DNA from: Plazaster borealis
Lineage: Eukaryota; Echinodermata; Asteroidea; Forcipulatida; Labidiasteridae
Reading direction: 5' to 3'
DNA length: 64,000 bases
NCBI GenBank assembly: GCA_021014325.1
Contig: JAJGQC010000611.1
Location: 1-64,000, forward strand
The notes beneath the pieces are model-generated. The model was not told the DNA's origin. It ran no database searches and saw only the letters and a list, made by a program, of their open reading frames with translations. Below are positions 11,968 to 22,215 of this stretch, one piece after another (position 1 is the first letter of the stretch; each line of letters begins with the position of its first letter). A program made the translations under genes and the position numbers.

Positions 11968-13608
11968 GTAGCAGAACCTCATATATCCCATAAATAACAG
12001 TCTCCTTTTTTACAGGAAATAAATAGTTGACAGGTCACCATTTTGGGATATGTTTGTGTGGGAAGTTTTCTTTGAAGACTAGTTTTACATTGTGGAATAT
12101 GATCATTTAATTTTTTTGCTGATTGATTTATCACAATATTGATGCAAGATTTTTGTACATGAAGAAAATGGGAAGTTTTCACAGTATATAATTTGCGGCA
12201 GTAAACAGTCAATTGATAGGTTTTCTACTTTATAATTTAATATTCTTACCTTAGTTAGAACAGTCACGTTTTGTGCAAAGCAACCAACTTGAAGCTGAAA
12301 AACAATGTTTATATGCTTCACTCTATTTGCCAGCGAAATGTTTACGCAAGTCCATAGTAACTGAACCATGCACATCCAGGCACAAGAGTATGGGGTGTAC
12401 TTTAGTATGGCGCTTGTTTAGATCGTGATTCAGGTTTCAAAGCCCGATCCAGTTGACATGGTGATAATCAGATTGCATGTAACACTTCTATAGCGAATAA
12501 TGCAGCATGATAAAACAATGAATTTTTTTTTTTAAAGTTTGCACTTTATCTTATATTCTTATCATTTTCTTTCCTCTTTTGTCTTTGTGTGTTAAAGATG
12601 AGGATGACATGATAACCAGGTCCTTACAGCTCCCAACAGACTACAACGTGCGGTATGAGAACCAAGTCTTAACAGCTCCCAGCAGAATGGATCTGCCTTA
12701 CTACCAATGTAATGAAAGTTGTATGTACTGTTCATCAACCTTGTTTTAATTGGTAAAGAAGCAGCACAAAGTACTTGAATAGATTGTTTTTTACCTTAAC
12801 ATTTATTGTTTGTAAATGAACTTCCTCATTCAGAATAAGTGTTAAATCGATACAGGCTTTGTGGCAGAAAAATGACAAACTTACGATTCTGGGCTTAAAA
12901 TATCATTTTCAGGCAAATTTCAGTGCTTCTTGAAATGGCACACTGTACACCTTCACATCTAATATTTTGTACAATAAATATGAAGTTAGACCACAACAGC
13001 GGTATCATATTCACTGATAAAAACCAATTGCCACGTGTATTTGTGAAAATCACTTGCACCAGATGCAGTCCTTTTTAAAGGATTTCTTCTTTTAACCCTA
13101 ACAAGCCCAAGCTATTTTTGCTCTTCCAGGCTAAAAGGGGGGGGGGTCCCCAATATCTATATTATTGGTCTGAATGCTATAATTTTTAGCACACATAATA
13201 GAGCAACTCGATATCTACAAGATGCAAACATTGGAATTTCTCAGGGTCACCATATGATCTGAAAGTATTTTAAATAATTTTTGATGGTCCTAGGATGCCA
13301 TTTTGTATTTAAATTCCCATTGAAGATACCCTCATTTCATTGGCTTATCAATACAAATATAACTGATATATGAGTTAATAGCTGTATAAATGTGTTTCTT
13401 CAAGCAGGCTTGGATCCTCGATTCTGATTGGTCGATCCATAGCAACAAGGAGTGTGATATAAACTTATATTGCACGGCCCATATCATACCCTGCGTCTTG
13501 TGGGTTGTAACTCTGCGTATGCGCTTTTATAAGCTATACGCAAAACGTACAGCTTATAAGGAGTTTATGTAAATTCAAAAGTGGCGCGTTTGCTTGAAGA
13601 TACATTCA
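11968..13608. other. Non-coding 3' part of the Academ-like element
   Basis: AT-rich. A splice-acceptor-like site before 12597 opens a 120-nt frame (DEDDMITRSLQLPT...) that could be a further 3' exon, but the previous exon already has a stop and no homology was recognised. A poly-G run lies at about 13138-13146. Confidence 0.35.
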
Positions 13609-13737
13609 TTATCACATGCGCGCGAGTGGAATACAGAAAAACATAGCGCGTCTGCGTCCCATATTTTGGCCTCGTTGGATATGGGACGCAGAAGCGCTAT
13701 ATTTTTCCGTATTCCACTCGCGCTTGTGTGATAACCT
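13609..13737. repeat. Near-perfect hairpin, about 55-bp arms
   Basis: The left arm TTATCACATGCGCGCGAGTG... is mirrored by ...CACTCGCGCTTGTGTGATAA. Both arms include GGAATAC and GACGCAG, around a short loop near 13668-13675. This is probably a tiny MITE nested in the Academ-like element. Confidence 0.7.
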
Positions 13738-13750
13738 ATATTTCTGATCT

Positions 13751-13945
13751 GGGCCCAATTTTTTATAAAGCAAGGAAGCATAAAAACTTGATAAGCACAG
13801 AAATTTATTACTGAGCAGAAATAGGTTACCAGCCAAAATACCATTCAGTTTATATTGCTGCGACTGGTACCCCACTCAATTCTTGCTTAGCAAAGATATT
13901 TACTAAGCAGAATTATCTGCTTAACAGCTTTATGAAATTGGGCCC
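13751..13945. repeat. GGGCCC-family short inverted-repeat element, complete copy
   Basis: Begins GGGCCCAATTTTTTATAAAG and ends CTTTATGAAATTGGGCCC. The interior has GGTTACCAGCCAAAATACCA and GCTTAGCA motifs. Related copies lie at 33963-34180, 38033-39080 and 42692-42873. Confidence 0.75.
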
Positions 13946-14369
13946 AGATTTGAGTTGAAAATTAATTATAATGTACAAAATAACAATTCACATAAATTTA
14001 GAAACAAAAACATTTTTTAATTTTTTATTTATTGTTTTGGCGCCATTTTTCATAAAAAAAAACAAAGAAACTCTAACATTTTTTTTTAAGTGGTGCTTCA
14101 AGAATGAAACATAATATTTACATGTATGTGATTTATTGTAATTAAATAAAAACAGCCTCAGTTACATTGTAAACTTGTTCATATCAAGAAAATAAACTAA
14201 ATATATTATTGGTTGCCATGACGAATGTATTCAAATTTTATATTAAAATGTTCGGTATAAGAATTTAGGAAAAGTCACAAAATTTTGTTCGAATCAAACA
14301 TAAACTGTAGACGTGGCAAACAAAAATGTGGTAGAGGGGGGGAGGGGCACAATGCCCCCCTAGGGTTAA

Positions 14370-14532
14370 GGCGCCATTTTTTCAGAAGTGCTCCACTTGT
14401 GGAGGTGGGAACTATCAGGCTTTCGATAAGAACCACAATACCAACATTTTTGGCCATATTTTAGGTAGTCACAAGGAGGAGACTACAAAAATCAGTTTAG
14501 GAAGCTGTTTTGACCCCATGCCCTATGGTCTA
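14370..14532 (-). repeat. Right terminal inverted repeat of the Academ-like element
   Basis: The inverse partner of 5424-5575. In forward orientation it reads TGCTCCACTT, GTGGGAA, AGGTAGTCAC and finally GCCCTATGGTCTA. Confidence 0.7.
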
Positions 14533-14690
14533 ATGTACTGTGAAGAGTGTCCCCAGTTGCTGGATCAATACAGTACATGTACATAGTGAATGTACAATGT
14601 ACTACTGTACTGTGTGTTGACAATGAACTTGAGTGCCAGCAATGTTGAATGTCTGTTTGTCTGGGTTGTTATCAATGAACGTGACTACTG

Positions 14691-16008
14691 TACCATAATT
14701 TTCGGATTATAAGCCGCCCGGCGTATAAACCGCAATGCCCCCAAAAATAAAAAATAAGATTTAGGTGTCAGCATATAAGCCGCCCGGCATATAAACCGCA
14801 GTCGCGAGCTCACACAGGAGAGAGGCCGTGCGTATTTGCGGTCCTTTGTGGCGATGTGCAGTGACTGGCGGGCGGCACATTAGTCATTGTACGTCGCCAC
14901 AAAGTGCGAGTTGCGTCGCAATGAAGTCAAAATGTATTAAAGTTAACACCACTGATCGTTTTTGTAATGGTCTATTAGGATGGTCTACAGCAAGTGGGCA
15001 TATTTCTTTTTTATTTGTATCATTATTGTGACAACTGCAACGTTGTAGCTACCACGGTCGGCGCCGGTCGGTCCTGACCGTCCCCAGCTTTAAATGACCG
15101 GGAACGAATTAAAAGTTAACAAACTCCGACCGGCATAAATTTATGTATTATAATTATTAAAATTGTCCTTGAAATAAGAGAAAAATAAATAAAAAAGTAA
15201 TTGTATACTCATAATTATAGTGTGTATTTATTTCCTTAAAACAATCAAAACAATTTTCTTCTCCAAAACCTGCGATTATTGCTTACATGGGCCGCTTGAA
15301 GCTGTGTGAGTTGGCAGCGGCAGCACACACAAGTCGTATCAAAGTCTGCTCTAAAAGCATGCACCCATCTCCGGCGTGCGTTTATTATTCAGAACGATGT
15401 CTGTACACGCATTTACTATGGCAGCCGGTACCCAGAAGTAAGCCATTTCGCAATGACGTTTAGCGTGTGATTTTTCTCTATGTGGAAGGGCAACCCGACT
15501 ATATTTCTTTTGCAGCTATCTCGTACCTCGTACCTCGTACTCACGATCGTGCCTTGTGATCGACCTCACTATATTGTGAGACATTACGGATTATATGATG
15601 GGTCGAGGATGAACATCATTTTGATGTTCAAAGTGTTTATAAATATGGACAAAAAAACGGTCTTGTTGAACAGACAGATTTCCTTAAAAACTATGGAGTA
15701 AAAATGGGACTTAAGGAATAAAAACGAGGCAAGGCCTTGTAACGGCGGACAAGGTTGGTGGTGCATAAAATGTTTTTTAAATCAATTTTCAGAGTGAGTT
15801 TGGCGGTGTATGATTTTCCCTGTCTGTTTTGTATTTGTTTTTAGAATATTTTACAAACGATCTTTCTTAAAATAATAATGTACGCTGTTTTTTTCTTTCT
15901 ACAATATTAATATGTCGGCATATAAGCCGCCCGGCGCATAAACCGCAGGAGTTCAAAAAGGTCAAAATCAACGTATAAACCGCGGCTTATAATCCGAAAA
16001 TTACGGTA
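14691..16008. mobile_element. 1.3-kb inverted-repeat DNA element with no clear gene
   Basis: The left end TACCATAATTTTCGGATTAT is mirrored by ATAATCCGAAAATTACGGTA on the right. Both ends add internal units of the form ATAAGCCGCCCGGC / TATAAACCGC: two at the left and two or three at the right. TA at each border could be a target duplication. The longest frames (14828-15031, 15480-15701) match nothing I know. A non-autonomous DNA transposon is the likeliest reading. Confidence 0.7.
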
Positions 16009-17676
16009 TGTACATTGTAAACAACTCCATCAGTGCATTTTGTGATGAACACAATAATAAAGTACAGTGACAAAAGGTCTGAGCTATCAGCTATGGTGAA
16101 AAAAATAGAACAAGGGTGCAACTTTGTGGCTTATTTTGTCACATCACTTTTTCACCCCCAAACCATTTCCATGGAATGATTACATTTAAAACTTACAATG
16201 TGTGTACATTTAAGGGTGAGGATGATCGCATTTTATTGCATGGGCTTTAAGGTTTCAAAAGTGAGGTGGAAATAAAGGTCAGCTTTTAAAAAAATAATTT
16301 TTCCAAGATCCTTTAAAATGTTTACAATTTACAACTTGTAACTCAAGCTTTTATTATTTAAACTATCTCCAATGGATGAAATTAATTAAAAACAGCACAA
16401 ATAAAAGTTCTTTTTAAACACAATTGCCACAATACACATTGTAGATGCTGTGTGAGGTGCCTGGAAGTCAAGATTCTCTTGAAAACTCATACACTCTTGA
16501 GGTCAACTTGTACACTCTATTGGTGAACATTGAACTCGATTGAACTTCATTTGACAGTGTATGGTGTATATCATTTGTATTCTTTACTTTGGTTTTAAAA
16601 AATGCCATCCAATAATAAAAGATGTTTAGTGAGATGAGTATTCAAAGGCTGAGAAAATGTACTTTGGGTCAAAATAATTAGTTGTAAGTTGGACCTCAAT
16701 TAAACTGTGTAGAAGACTTTTGTATCTGCACACAAAATCAGAGCTCCAGGAAAAATATTGAGATATTTTTATCTTTTCCTATCAGGAACAAATTGAAGAC
16801 TGGGCTCATAGTGAGATATGATGTGATGTTAAAAGATGAAGAAAGTGGATTTACCTTGATGGTGTAATGTCAGTCTGCAGATTGCTGGAGCTTCAAACTT
16901 GATCTTTGTTTTTGTCTGTAAAATATATGAATACTTTCTAGTTTTAGTGACCATCATGGTGTATACAGAGATTAGACGAGTAACAGATATGAGACTTGTT
17001 CTTGATTTCATATCACCTGAACATCTTCTGAAAGAAATGTCATTCTGGAACTTCATATTTTACAGAAGACGTACTGAGGGTCCTAACCAGGATTCCAGAA
17101 ACATCAAACTAAAAGTGGTGTATATTTCATGGCAACAGTATTGTGTTACAATAACCATGTTTTATATCAACATATTAGGACAATCGCTTCACATGAATCA
17201 GACTCAAGCGTCTTTCTCTACTTTAAGATGAAATGTTTTGTTCTGAACCAAATATTCTTTCGGAAATGCTTGCCACTTGTCAGCTTTACCTTATACAAGA
17301 TAATTACTACACCTGCAACTATGTCTTCAAAATCATTTTGACAATGAATAAATAATTGTATTAAAAACATGTTCTCAACAAAATGTTGAACAAAATATGA
17401 AAGTGCTGCTTGCTTTTGAAATGACCTTCATTAATAATAGTAAACAATTCCACAAAGTTTCATAAACATTTAAGGTCTACTTTTCATTAAACACATCAAT
17501 CAACCAAGCCATGAGCAATTCATCTAATTTGTTGGTCACATTCTTGAGAAAGAAAGAGAAAGGGTATATTATTTTGAAGGGGGTTCATGCACATATTCAA
17601 CTGTGTTTGTTTATTGTGATTTGGCAAACCTAAGAACTGATCACAGTTTGCCCAATGCCAAGTAAGACAAATACTG
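16009..17676. other. Unassigned AT-rich region
   Basis: No domain was recognised. A stretch at 16830-17110 has open frames on both strands with splice-like edges (TTTCTTTCAG-type on the minus strand near 17030), but neither translation resembles a known family. Confidence 0.35.
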
Positions 17677-17745
17677 TAGACTGTGCAAGTCTTGCTAGTA
17701 TTCAAACTTCTATAACCAAGTTTGTCCCAACCATATTGAGTTCTA
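17677..17745. repeat. Solo end of the short inverted-repeat element seen at 37878-38020
   Basis: TAGACTGTGCAAGTCTTGCT followed by a degenerate ACCAAGTTTGTCCC and CAACCATATTGAGTT. It closely matches 2335-2410. Confidence 0.45.
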
Positions 17746-17868
17746 TTTCATAACATTCGTACAAGGTCTTTAGAGGGATTGCATTCCTTCCTACGTGATG
17801 GCATGCGGATCACACAATACATTCAAAGGTTGTATTGTTATTCAAATAAGTCCAAGGGGAGATACCCC

Positions 17869-17876
17869 TATATAAG
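17869..17876 (+). promoter_or_regulatory. TATA box of the DIRS-like element
   Basis: TATATAAG lies 60 bp before the gag-like ATG (17936). Transcription would start about 30 bp downstream. Spacing and context suit a core promoter; activity is inferred. Confidence 0.5.
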
Positions 17877-17935
17877 CCCTGAACCCAAGACATGAGGCAT
17901 CTTTTCTTTGTGTGTGAGCAGCATTGTGGATAACG

Positions 17936-18850
17936 ATGGACTCGATTGATTTAGAGCTCCCGTCAGACATTGAGTCTGAGTTTCAATGCGGCCAGGCCGC
18001 TGGTGAACAATCAGATGACACGCCAAATGTAAGCTTAGAAGCGAAGCTTTAGGCAAATTCATCAGGAATTCATAAACTATCCCTCTCCATCGCCAGTATG
18101 CAAAACATGCTGACAAACATGGTAAAAAACCACCAGTCGGCTGCAATTCCAGTTGACAACACGTTTGATGTTGATGATTTCGTTGGGCAACAGGGTAACT
18201 GTTATGACCCAAACCAAAGTTTCGAGCTGACCAGTAACATGGCAGCCAGTTCTCCTGATTTTGATATTCTGTCTTGCGAAGACATTTATGAGACTTCTGA
18301 AGCCAAAGGCGCAGAAATTTTCTCAAATTTGGCCGACAGGGCAACCAAAGCAGTAACACAACCGATTAAAAGGAGATATATACAAAGATCGCAGAAAAAT
18401 ATGTGACACCGGCTAATGCGACGGCAATCTGCCCCCAGAGTGGACGCAGATTTGTGGGGTACTATTCCTGCGTCGGCCCGCTCCAAAGACGTGGGCACTC
18501 AGCAAATTCAGAAGCACGTGGTCAAAGGTATGATTCCATACTTCCATATTCTAAACGAACTAAGGGAGACCGCCAAGGCGGGTACCGTAGCATACACCGA
18601 CAGAATCAAACAGTATGCCCTCAATGGCATTACACTATCAGGAAATGCATCATATGAATTGAGTGTGAAGCGACGGAAGACTTGAAACCCTGCCTTAACC
18701 CCATGTATAAACGCCTGTGCTCAAGGAGCACACCTGTGTCTGATAAGCTATTTGGGCAAGATTTAAATTCATCAATAAAACAAGTTGCCGAGGCATTTAA
18801 AGTCGGTAGAAAGCTGACTTATTTAGAAAGTAATGAAAGTACGTACTCAA
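17936..18850 (+). pseudogene. DIRS gag-like protein (broken)
   Basis: The frame starts MDSIDLELPSDIESEF, meets TAG at 18050-18052, continues in frame to 18406, then shifts. The conserved DIRS gag part is still visible: EKYVTPANATAICP, then VDADLWGTIPASARSKD, QKHVVKG, and a later stretch with YKRLCSRSTPVSDKLFGQ (about 18700-18755). The protein would package the RNA intermediate. At least two frame changes (near 18410 and 18680) plus the stop make it non-functional. Confidence 0.65.
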
Positions 18851-19139
18851 AACTGTAGGTTCGAGTCTTACCCCAAAGAACCCGTGGGTTTCACCAGGTT
18901 TTCACGACAGGGCGTCCTCGGGAAACAGAACTCGCTCGCGGTATACGCAACCCTACTACCCAAGTGGCAAACGCCCAGGTTGGAGAAATGATAGTGGGAA
19001 GTTTTCCCACCCTAAACCTACAGCAACAGCTCCGCGTGGCCAATCTACTGACGCCAAAATTGGGTATGTAAAACATGACTCCACTGCGATTTCGACAGGT
19101 GCCGGGCAGTTAAAGTTTCACCGTCAAAATTGGTCTCAG

Positions 19140-20004
19140 ATTACCTCCGACAGATGGATACTAAACACCATATCAGGCTGCAAAATTGATTTCATTGCAC
19201 GCCCTGTACAATCAGTCAAACCAAAAAGAATAAGGTTTTCTGATGAGGAAATTCAGACTGTGAATCATGAGATAAAAGAACTCCTTAAAAAGGGTGCAAT
19301 TCAGCCCACAAAAAAGTCTAACTGTCGATTCGTAACATATTCCTTATACCCAAAAAATCTGGTGGTCTGAGACCGGTTATAAATCTGAAAGATTTGAATA
19401 CATTTGTCAGATATGAACATTTCAAAATGGAAAATATAAAACTAGTTAAGGAGATTATTCAATCCAATGACTTCCTTACTTCCATTGACCTGAAAGATGC
19501 GTATTTCACAATCCCCATGTGTGAGATTGATCAAACATATCTGTGCTTTTCATGGGAGAATCAGCTATACAGGTTCACCTGTTTACCATTTGGGCTGAGC
19601 TCAGCCCCTCGAATTTTCCCAAGGTGATGAAACCAGTAATTGCAGCAGCAAGAAGTAAAGGAATTCGTTTGGTAATTTTTATTGACGATATTTTGATCAT
19701 GGCTTCATCGGAGAATGAAAGTACTAAACAAACAACCTTTGTGGTACAGTTGCTGGAACATTTGGGATTCCAGATAAACAAGGGAAAATCCTGCTTGAAA
19801 CCACAGACCCATTCAACGTTCATGTACAACCTGCCCATTCAACGTCCCTGGGCAATGAAATCGATTTCAAAACAATTACAATAAATTTTCCAAAATCGAT
19901 AATATACTAATTAAAATCGGAAGGAACACAAATTTTGCAGAGGAAGTCTTGACTTTTCGGAATGTTGCAACATTTATAGGCATGATTATTGCCACCTTTG
20001 ATGC
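19140..20004 (+). pseudogene. DIRS reverse transcriptase domain (broken)
   Basis: Seen: GAIQPTKKSNCRFV, GGLRPVINLKDLN, TSIDLKDAYFTIPM (first catalytic Asp), CLPFGLSSAPRIFP, then in another frame VIFIDDILIMA (the YxDD-equivalent box) and LGFQINKGKSCL. It ends with NVATFIGMIIATFDA where the LINE breaks in. The motif set and the FGLSSAP wording are typical of DIRS RTs. Frame changes lie near 19340, 19620 and 19840. Confidence 0.85.
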
Positions 20005-20099
20005 ATCAATGACCCCGTGAGAGTAGGACGTGTTTTCGGGGAGCTCCACTCGCTTCACTGAGCACAGCAAATCTTGCATACTATAAATTATTATACGCA

Positions 20100-20758
20100 A
20101 TGGGCCCAAAGCGACGAGGAGGCCACCCGGCCGGAAGAACCCCAAACTCCCCATTGGAAGAACAGGCGGCCTGGGCGAAGATTTTGAATCGTTCATAAAA
20201 GCAACTCTCAAACAACTTCTTGAGGGGCAACGGCAGATTGAGGAACAACTCGGAGACTCAATAGAATTCAACAGTGAGTGGATAGCGGGTCTCGAAAAGG
20301 CAAAAGAACTTTTAGAAGACACTGTAGACGGGCTAAAACAGCAGGCTGATATTAACAAGCAAGAACGTTTCTCAAGGCGTATTAGCTTTAGAATACTTGG
20401 ACTGGAAGAATCTACAGAGGAGAAATGTATGGATCTGGTCAGAAACATCTTGGTGGAGATGTTTGGTTTTGAAGCTGAACCTCTGATAGAACGAGCCCAC
20501 CGTGATGGCAGAAGAAAGAACGGGAAACCAGCCCATGTGCTCGTCAAGGTGTTACCTTACAAGAGCAAGGTAAAGGTGATGAAGTCTCACCGCACCGCCC
20601 CCATGTATGTTTTGGATGACCTCACGGCAGCCGATCGACATGAAAAGCTCAAGTGGAAAACTGAGGTGAAAACCCTATACGATCAAGGGACCAAGCTGAG
20701 GTTCTTCACTGGGAAATGGCGACTCAGAGACGGTGGCCTCTTTGTTTTTCAACGGTGA
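20100..20758 (+). pseudogene. LINE ORF1 (L1-like RNA-binding protein), one frameshift
   Basis: It begins MGPKRRGGHPAGRTPN at 20100 and changes frame near 20165. It then reads through a Glu/Leu-rich coiled-coil part (FIKATLKQLLEGQRQIEE to QERFSRR) and an RRM-like part (RISFRILGLEEST), then IERAHRDGRRKNGKPA and VLVKVLPYKSKVKV, ending FVFQR. This is the coiled coil, RRM and C-terminal order of L1 ORF1 (Transposase_22 family), which trimerises and coats LINE RNA. Confidence 0.75.
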
Positions 20759-21383
20759 CTAACTTTAATTCCAGACTGTTGTTTGCTTTCGGTAACAGAT
20801 ATGTTGTTATATCACTTTTATATACCAGCTTAATTCCAGTTTCTGCCCTCACTAGTATAAACTGTGTTTTATTTCTGAGCCTAAGTAGTTTGTATTGAGG
20901 ACAGTAGGGATTACACTTATTCCGGGTTTTTTGTTAAGTACATGTAACTTTCAATTTGATACCCTGAAAGTAGAGCTCCTACTTAGCGCAATCCGAGTAG
21001 TGTCATTTTTGCATCGTTTGTTTTTTGGGGGGTTTTGGGGGGATTTATTTTTTTCCAAGTGGTTTTTTGTCTCTCTCCCCAGTATGGGAAGTTGGTTTGG
21101 GGGATTTTAAGTCTATTATTGCAGCAAAAACAAAACAAAACGGAGGCTTATAATTCTGTATAGTTATGCCAACTCCTTAATTTCTTGTACAAGAGGTACA
21201 TGATCCCATGGCTTAAAGTGTCCCTTTGTTATCACGACATTCCTTCCCTTTTCTTTTACCTGACTGCTTTATATTCAATAGGAGAAGAGTTCCCTTTTCT
21301 TATAAAAATTCTCAGCTTTTTGTTTGGACCACTAAAACGAGGCGCCAATCAGGTTCATCTTTTGCATATTAATATGAGTTGTA

Positions 21384-22215
21384 ATGTCAAGCTTGCAATG
21401 TTCTAAAGGCACCCTGCCTCAAAATGTGTCCATTGTCTCCATGAACTGTCGCGGTTTAGCAGATCACAGAAAAAGGAGGGACGTCTTATATTTGTTAAGG
21501 ACAAAGCGTATTCCATTTACTGTTTGCAAGACGTCCATTGTACAGACTCCATGGAGAGGAGGATTAGAACTGAATCGGGATTTGACTGTTATTTTAGCTT
21601 GTTTAAAAGTAACTCGTGAGGTGTTGCAATTCTATATAACAGTACGTTTGAGTTTAAAGTTCTATCATGTAAAACTGACCCAAATTGCAATTTTTTCCGC
21701 TCAGTTGAGATATTTATGGTTATAACATTACTTTAATTAATTTATATGGTCCTAATAAAGATGATCGTAATTTCTATGAAACTAATAACAATATCATTAC
21801 TGATTACGATAACCCCCACACAATTATATGTGGAGATTGAAATTTGGTATTGAATGACAAAATAGATTGTTGTAATTATGTTAACATTAACAACCCATCG
21901 GCTAGACAGAGAGTGTTGGATTTGTGCAACCACTTAAATCTCATTGATCCCTGGCGCATTCAAAATCCAGAGTCAAAGAAATACACTTGGAGGCAAAACT
22001 CTCCATTAAAACAGTCCAGGCTAGATTTCTTTCTAATTTCTTTGGAGATGAACATTAAACTAGTTTCTTGAGATATTAAACTGGGCTATCGCACGGACCA
22101 TTCAATGGTTGATTTACAACTGGATTTCAATCAAGTAGATAGAGGTGTAGGTTATTGGAAATTTAATAATTCTCTTCTTATGGACGCAACTTATGTTTTC
22201 AAACCAGTTTAAAAC
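21384..22215 (+). pseudogene. LINE ORF2, APE-type endonuclease part (broken)
   Basis: Starts NVSIVSMNCRGLADHRKRRD. It later shows NLYGPNKDD, the catalytic-type box IICGDxN (with TGA where Trp is expected, near 21840), RLDFFLIS, and GYRTDHSMV near 22083. These match the apurinic-type endonuclease that nicks the target. Frame changes near 21535, 21600 and 21730 and stops (21838-21840, 22069-22071) disable it. Confidence 0.7.

Larger units (their letters stand above)
5424..14532 (+). mobile_element. 9.1-kb DNA transposon, Academ-like (XPG-bearing type)
   Basis: Seen: the left end TAGACCATAGGGC at 5424 is mirrored by GCCCTATGGTCTA ending at 14532. The similarity continues inward for about 150 bp with indels: GTGACTACCT, then TTCCCAC and AAGTGGAGCA on both sides. 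ATG flanks the element at 5421-5423 and 14533-14535, a candidate 3-bp target duplication; TA is an alternative reading. The only gene inside is a two-exon frame with Cys/His clusters, a DDE-like central region and an XPG/FEN-like nuclease region. Known: Academ DNA transposons have 3-4-bp target duplications and large transposases, some with an XPG nuclease. Assigning this copy to Academ rests on recall and domain logic. The copy is dead, with several frameshifts and a stop. Confidence 0.65.

Noticed and set aside
12597..12720. Possible third exon of the Academ-like gene
   Set aside because: The acceptor is plausible, but the Cys-rich tail frame already stops at 11954 and the peptide resembles nothing known; kept only as a remark.
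16829..17231. Overlapping open frames with splice-like edges on both strands
   Set aside because: Neither translation shows a known domain and the two strands are equally open, as expected by chance in such sequence.
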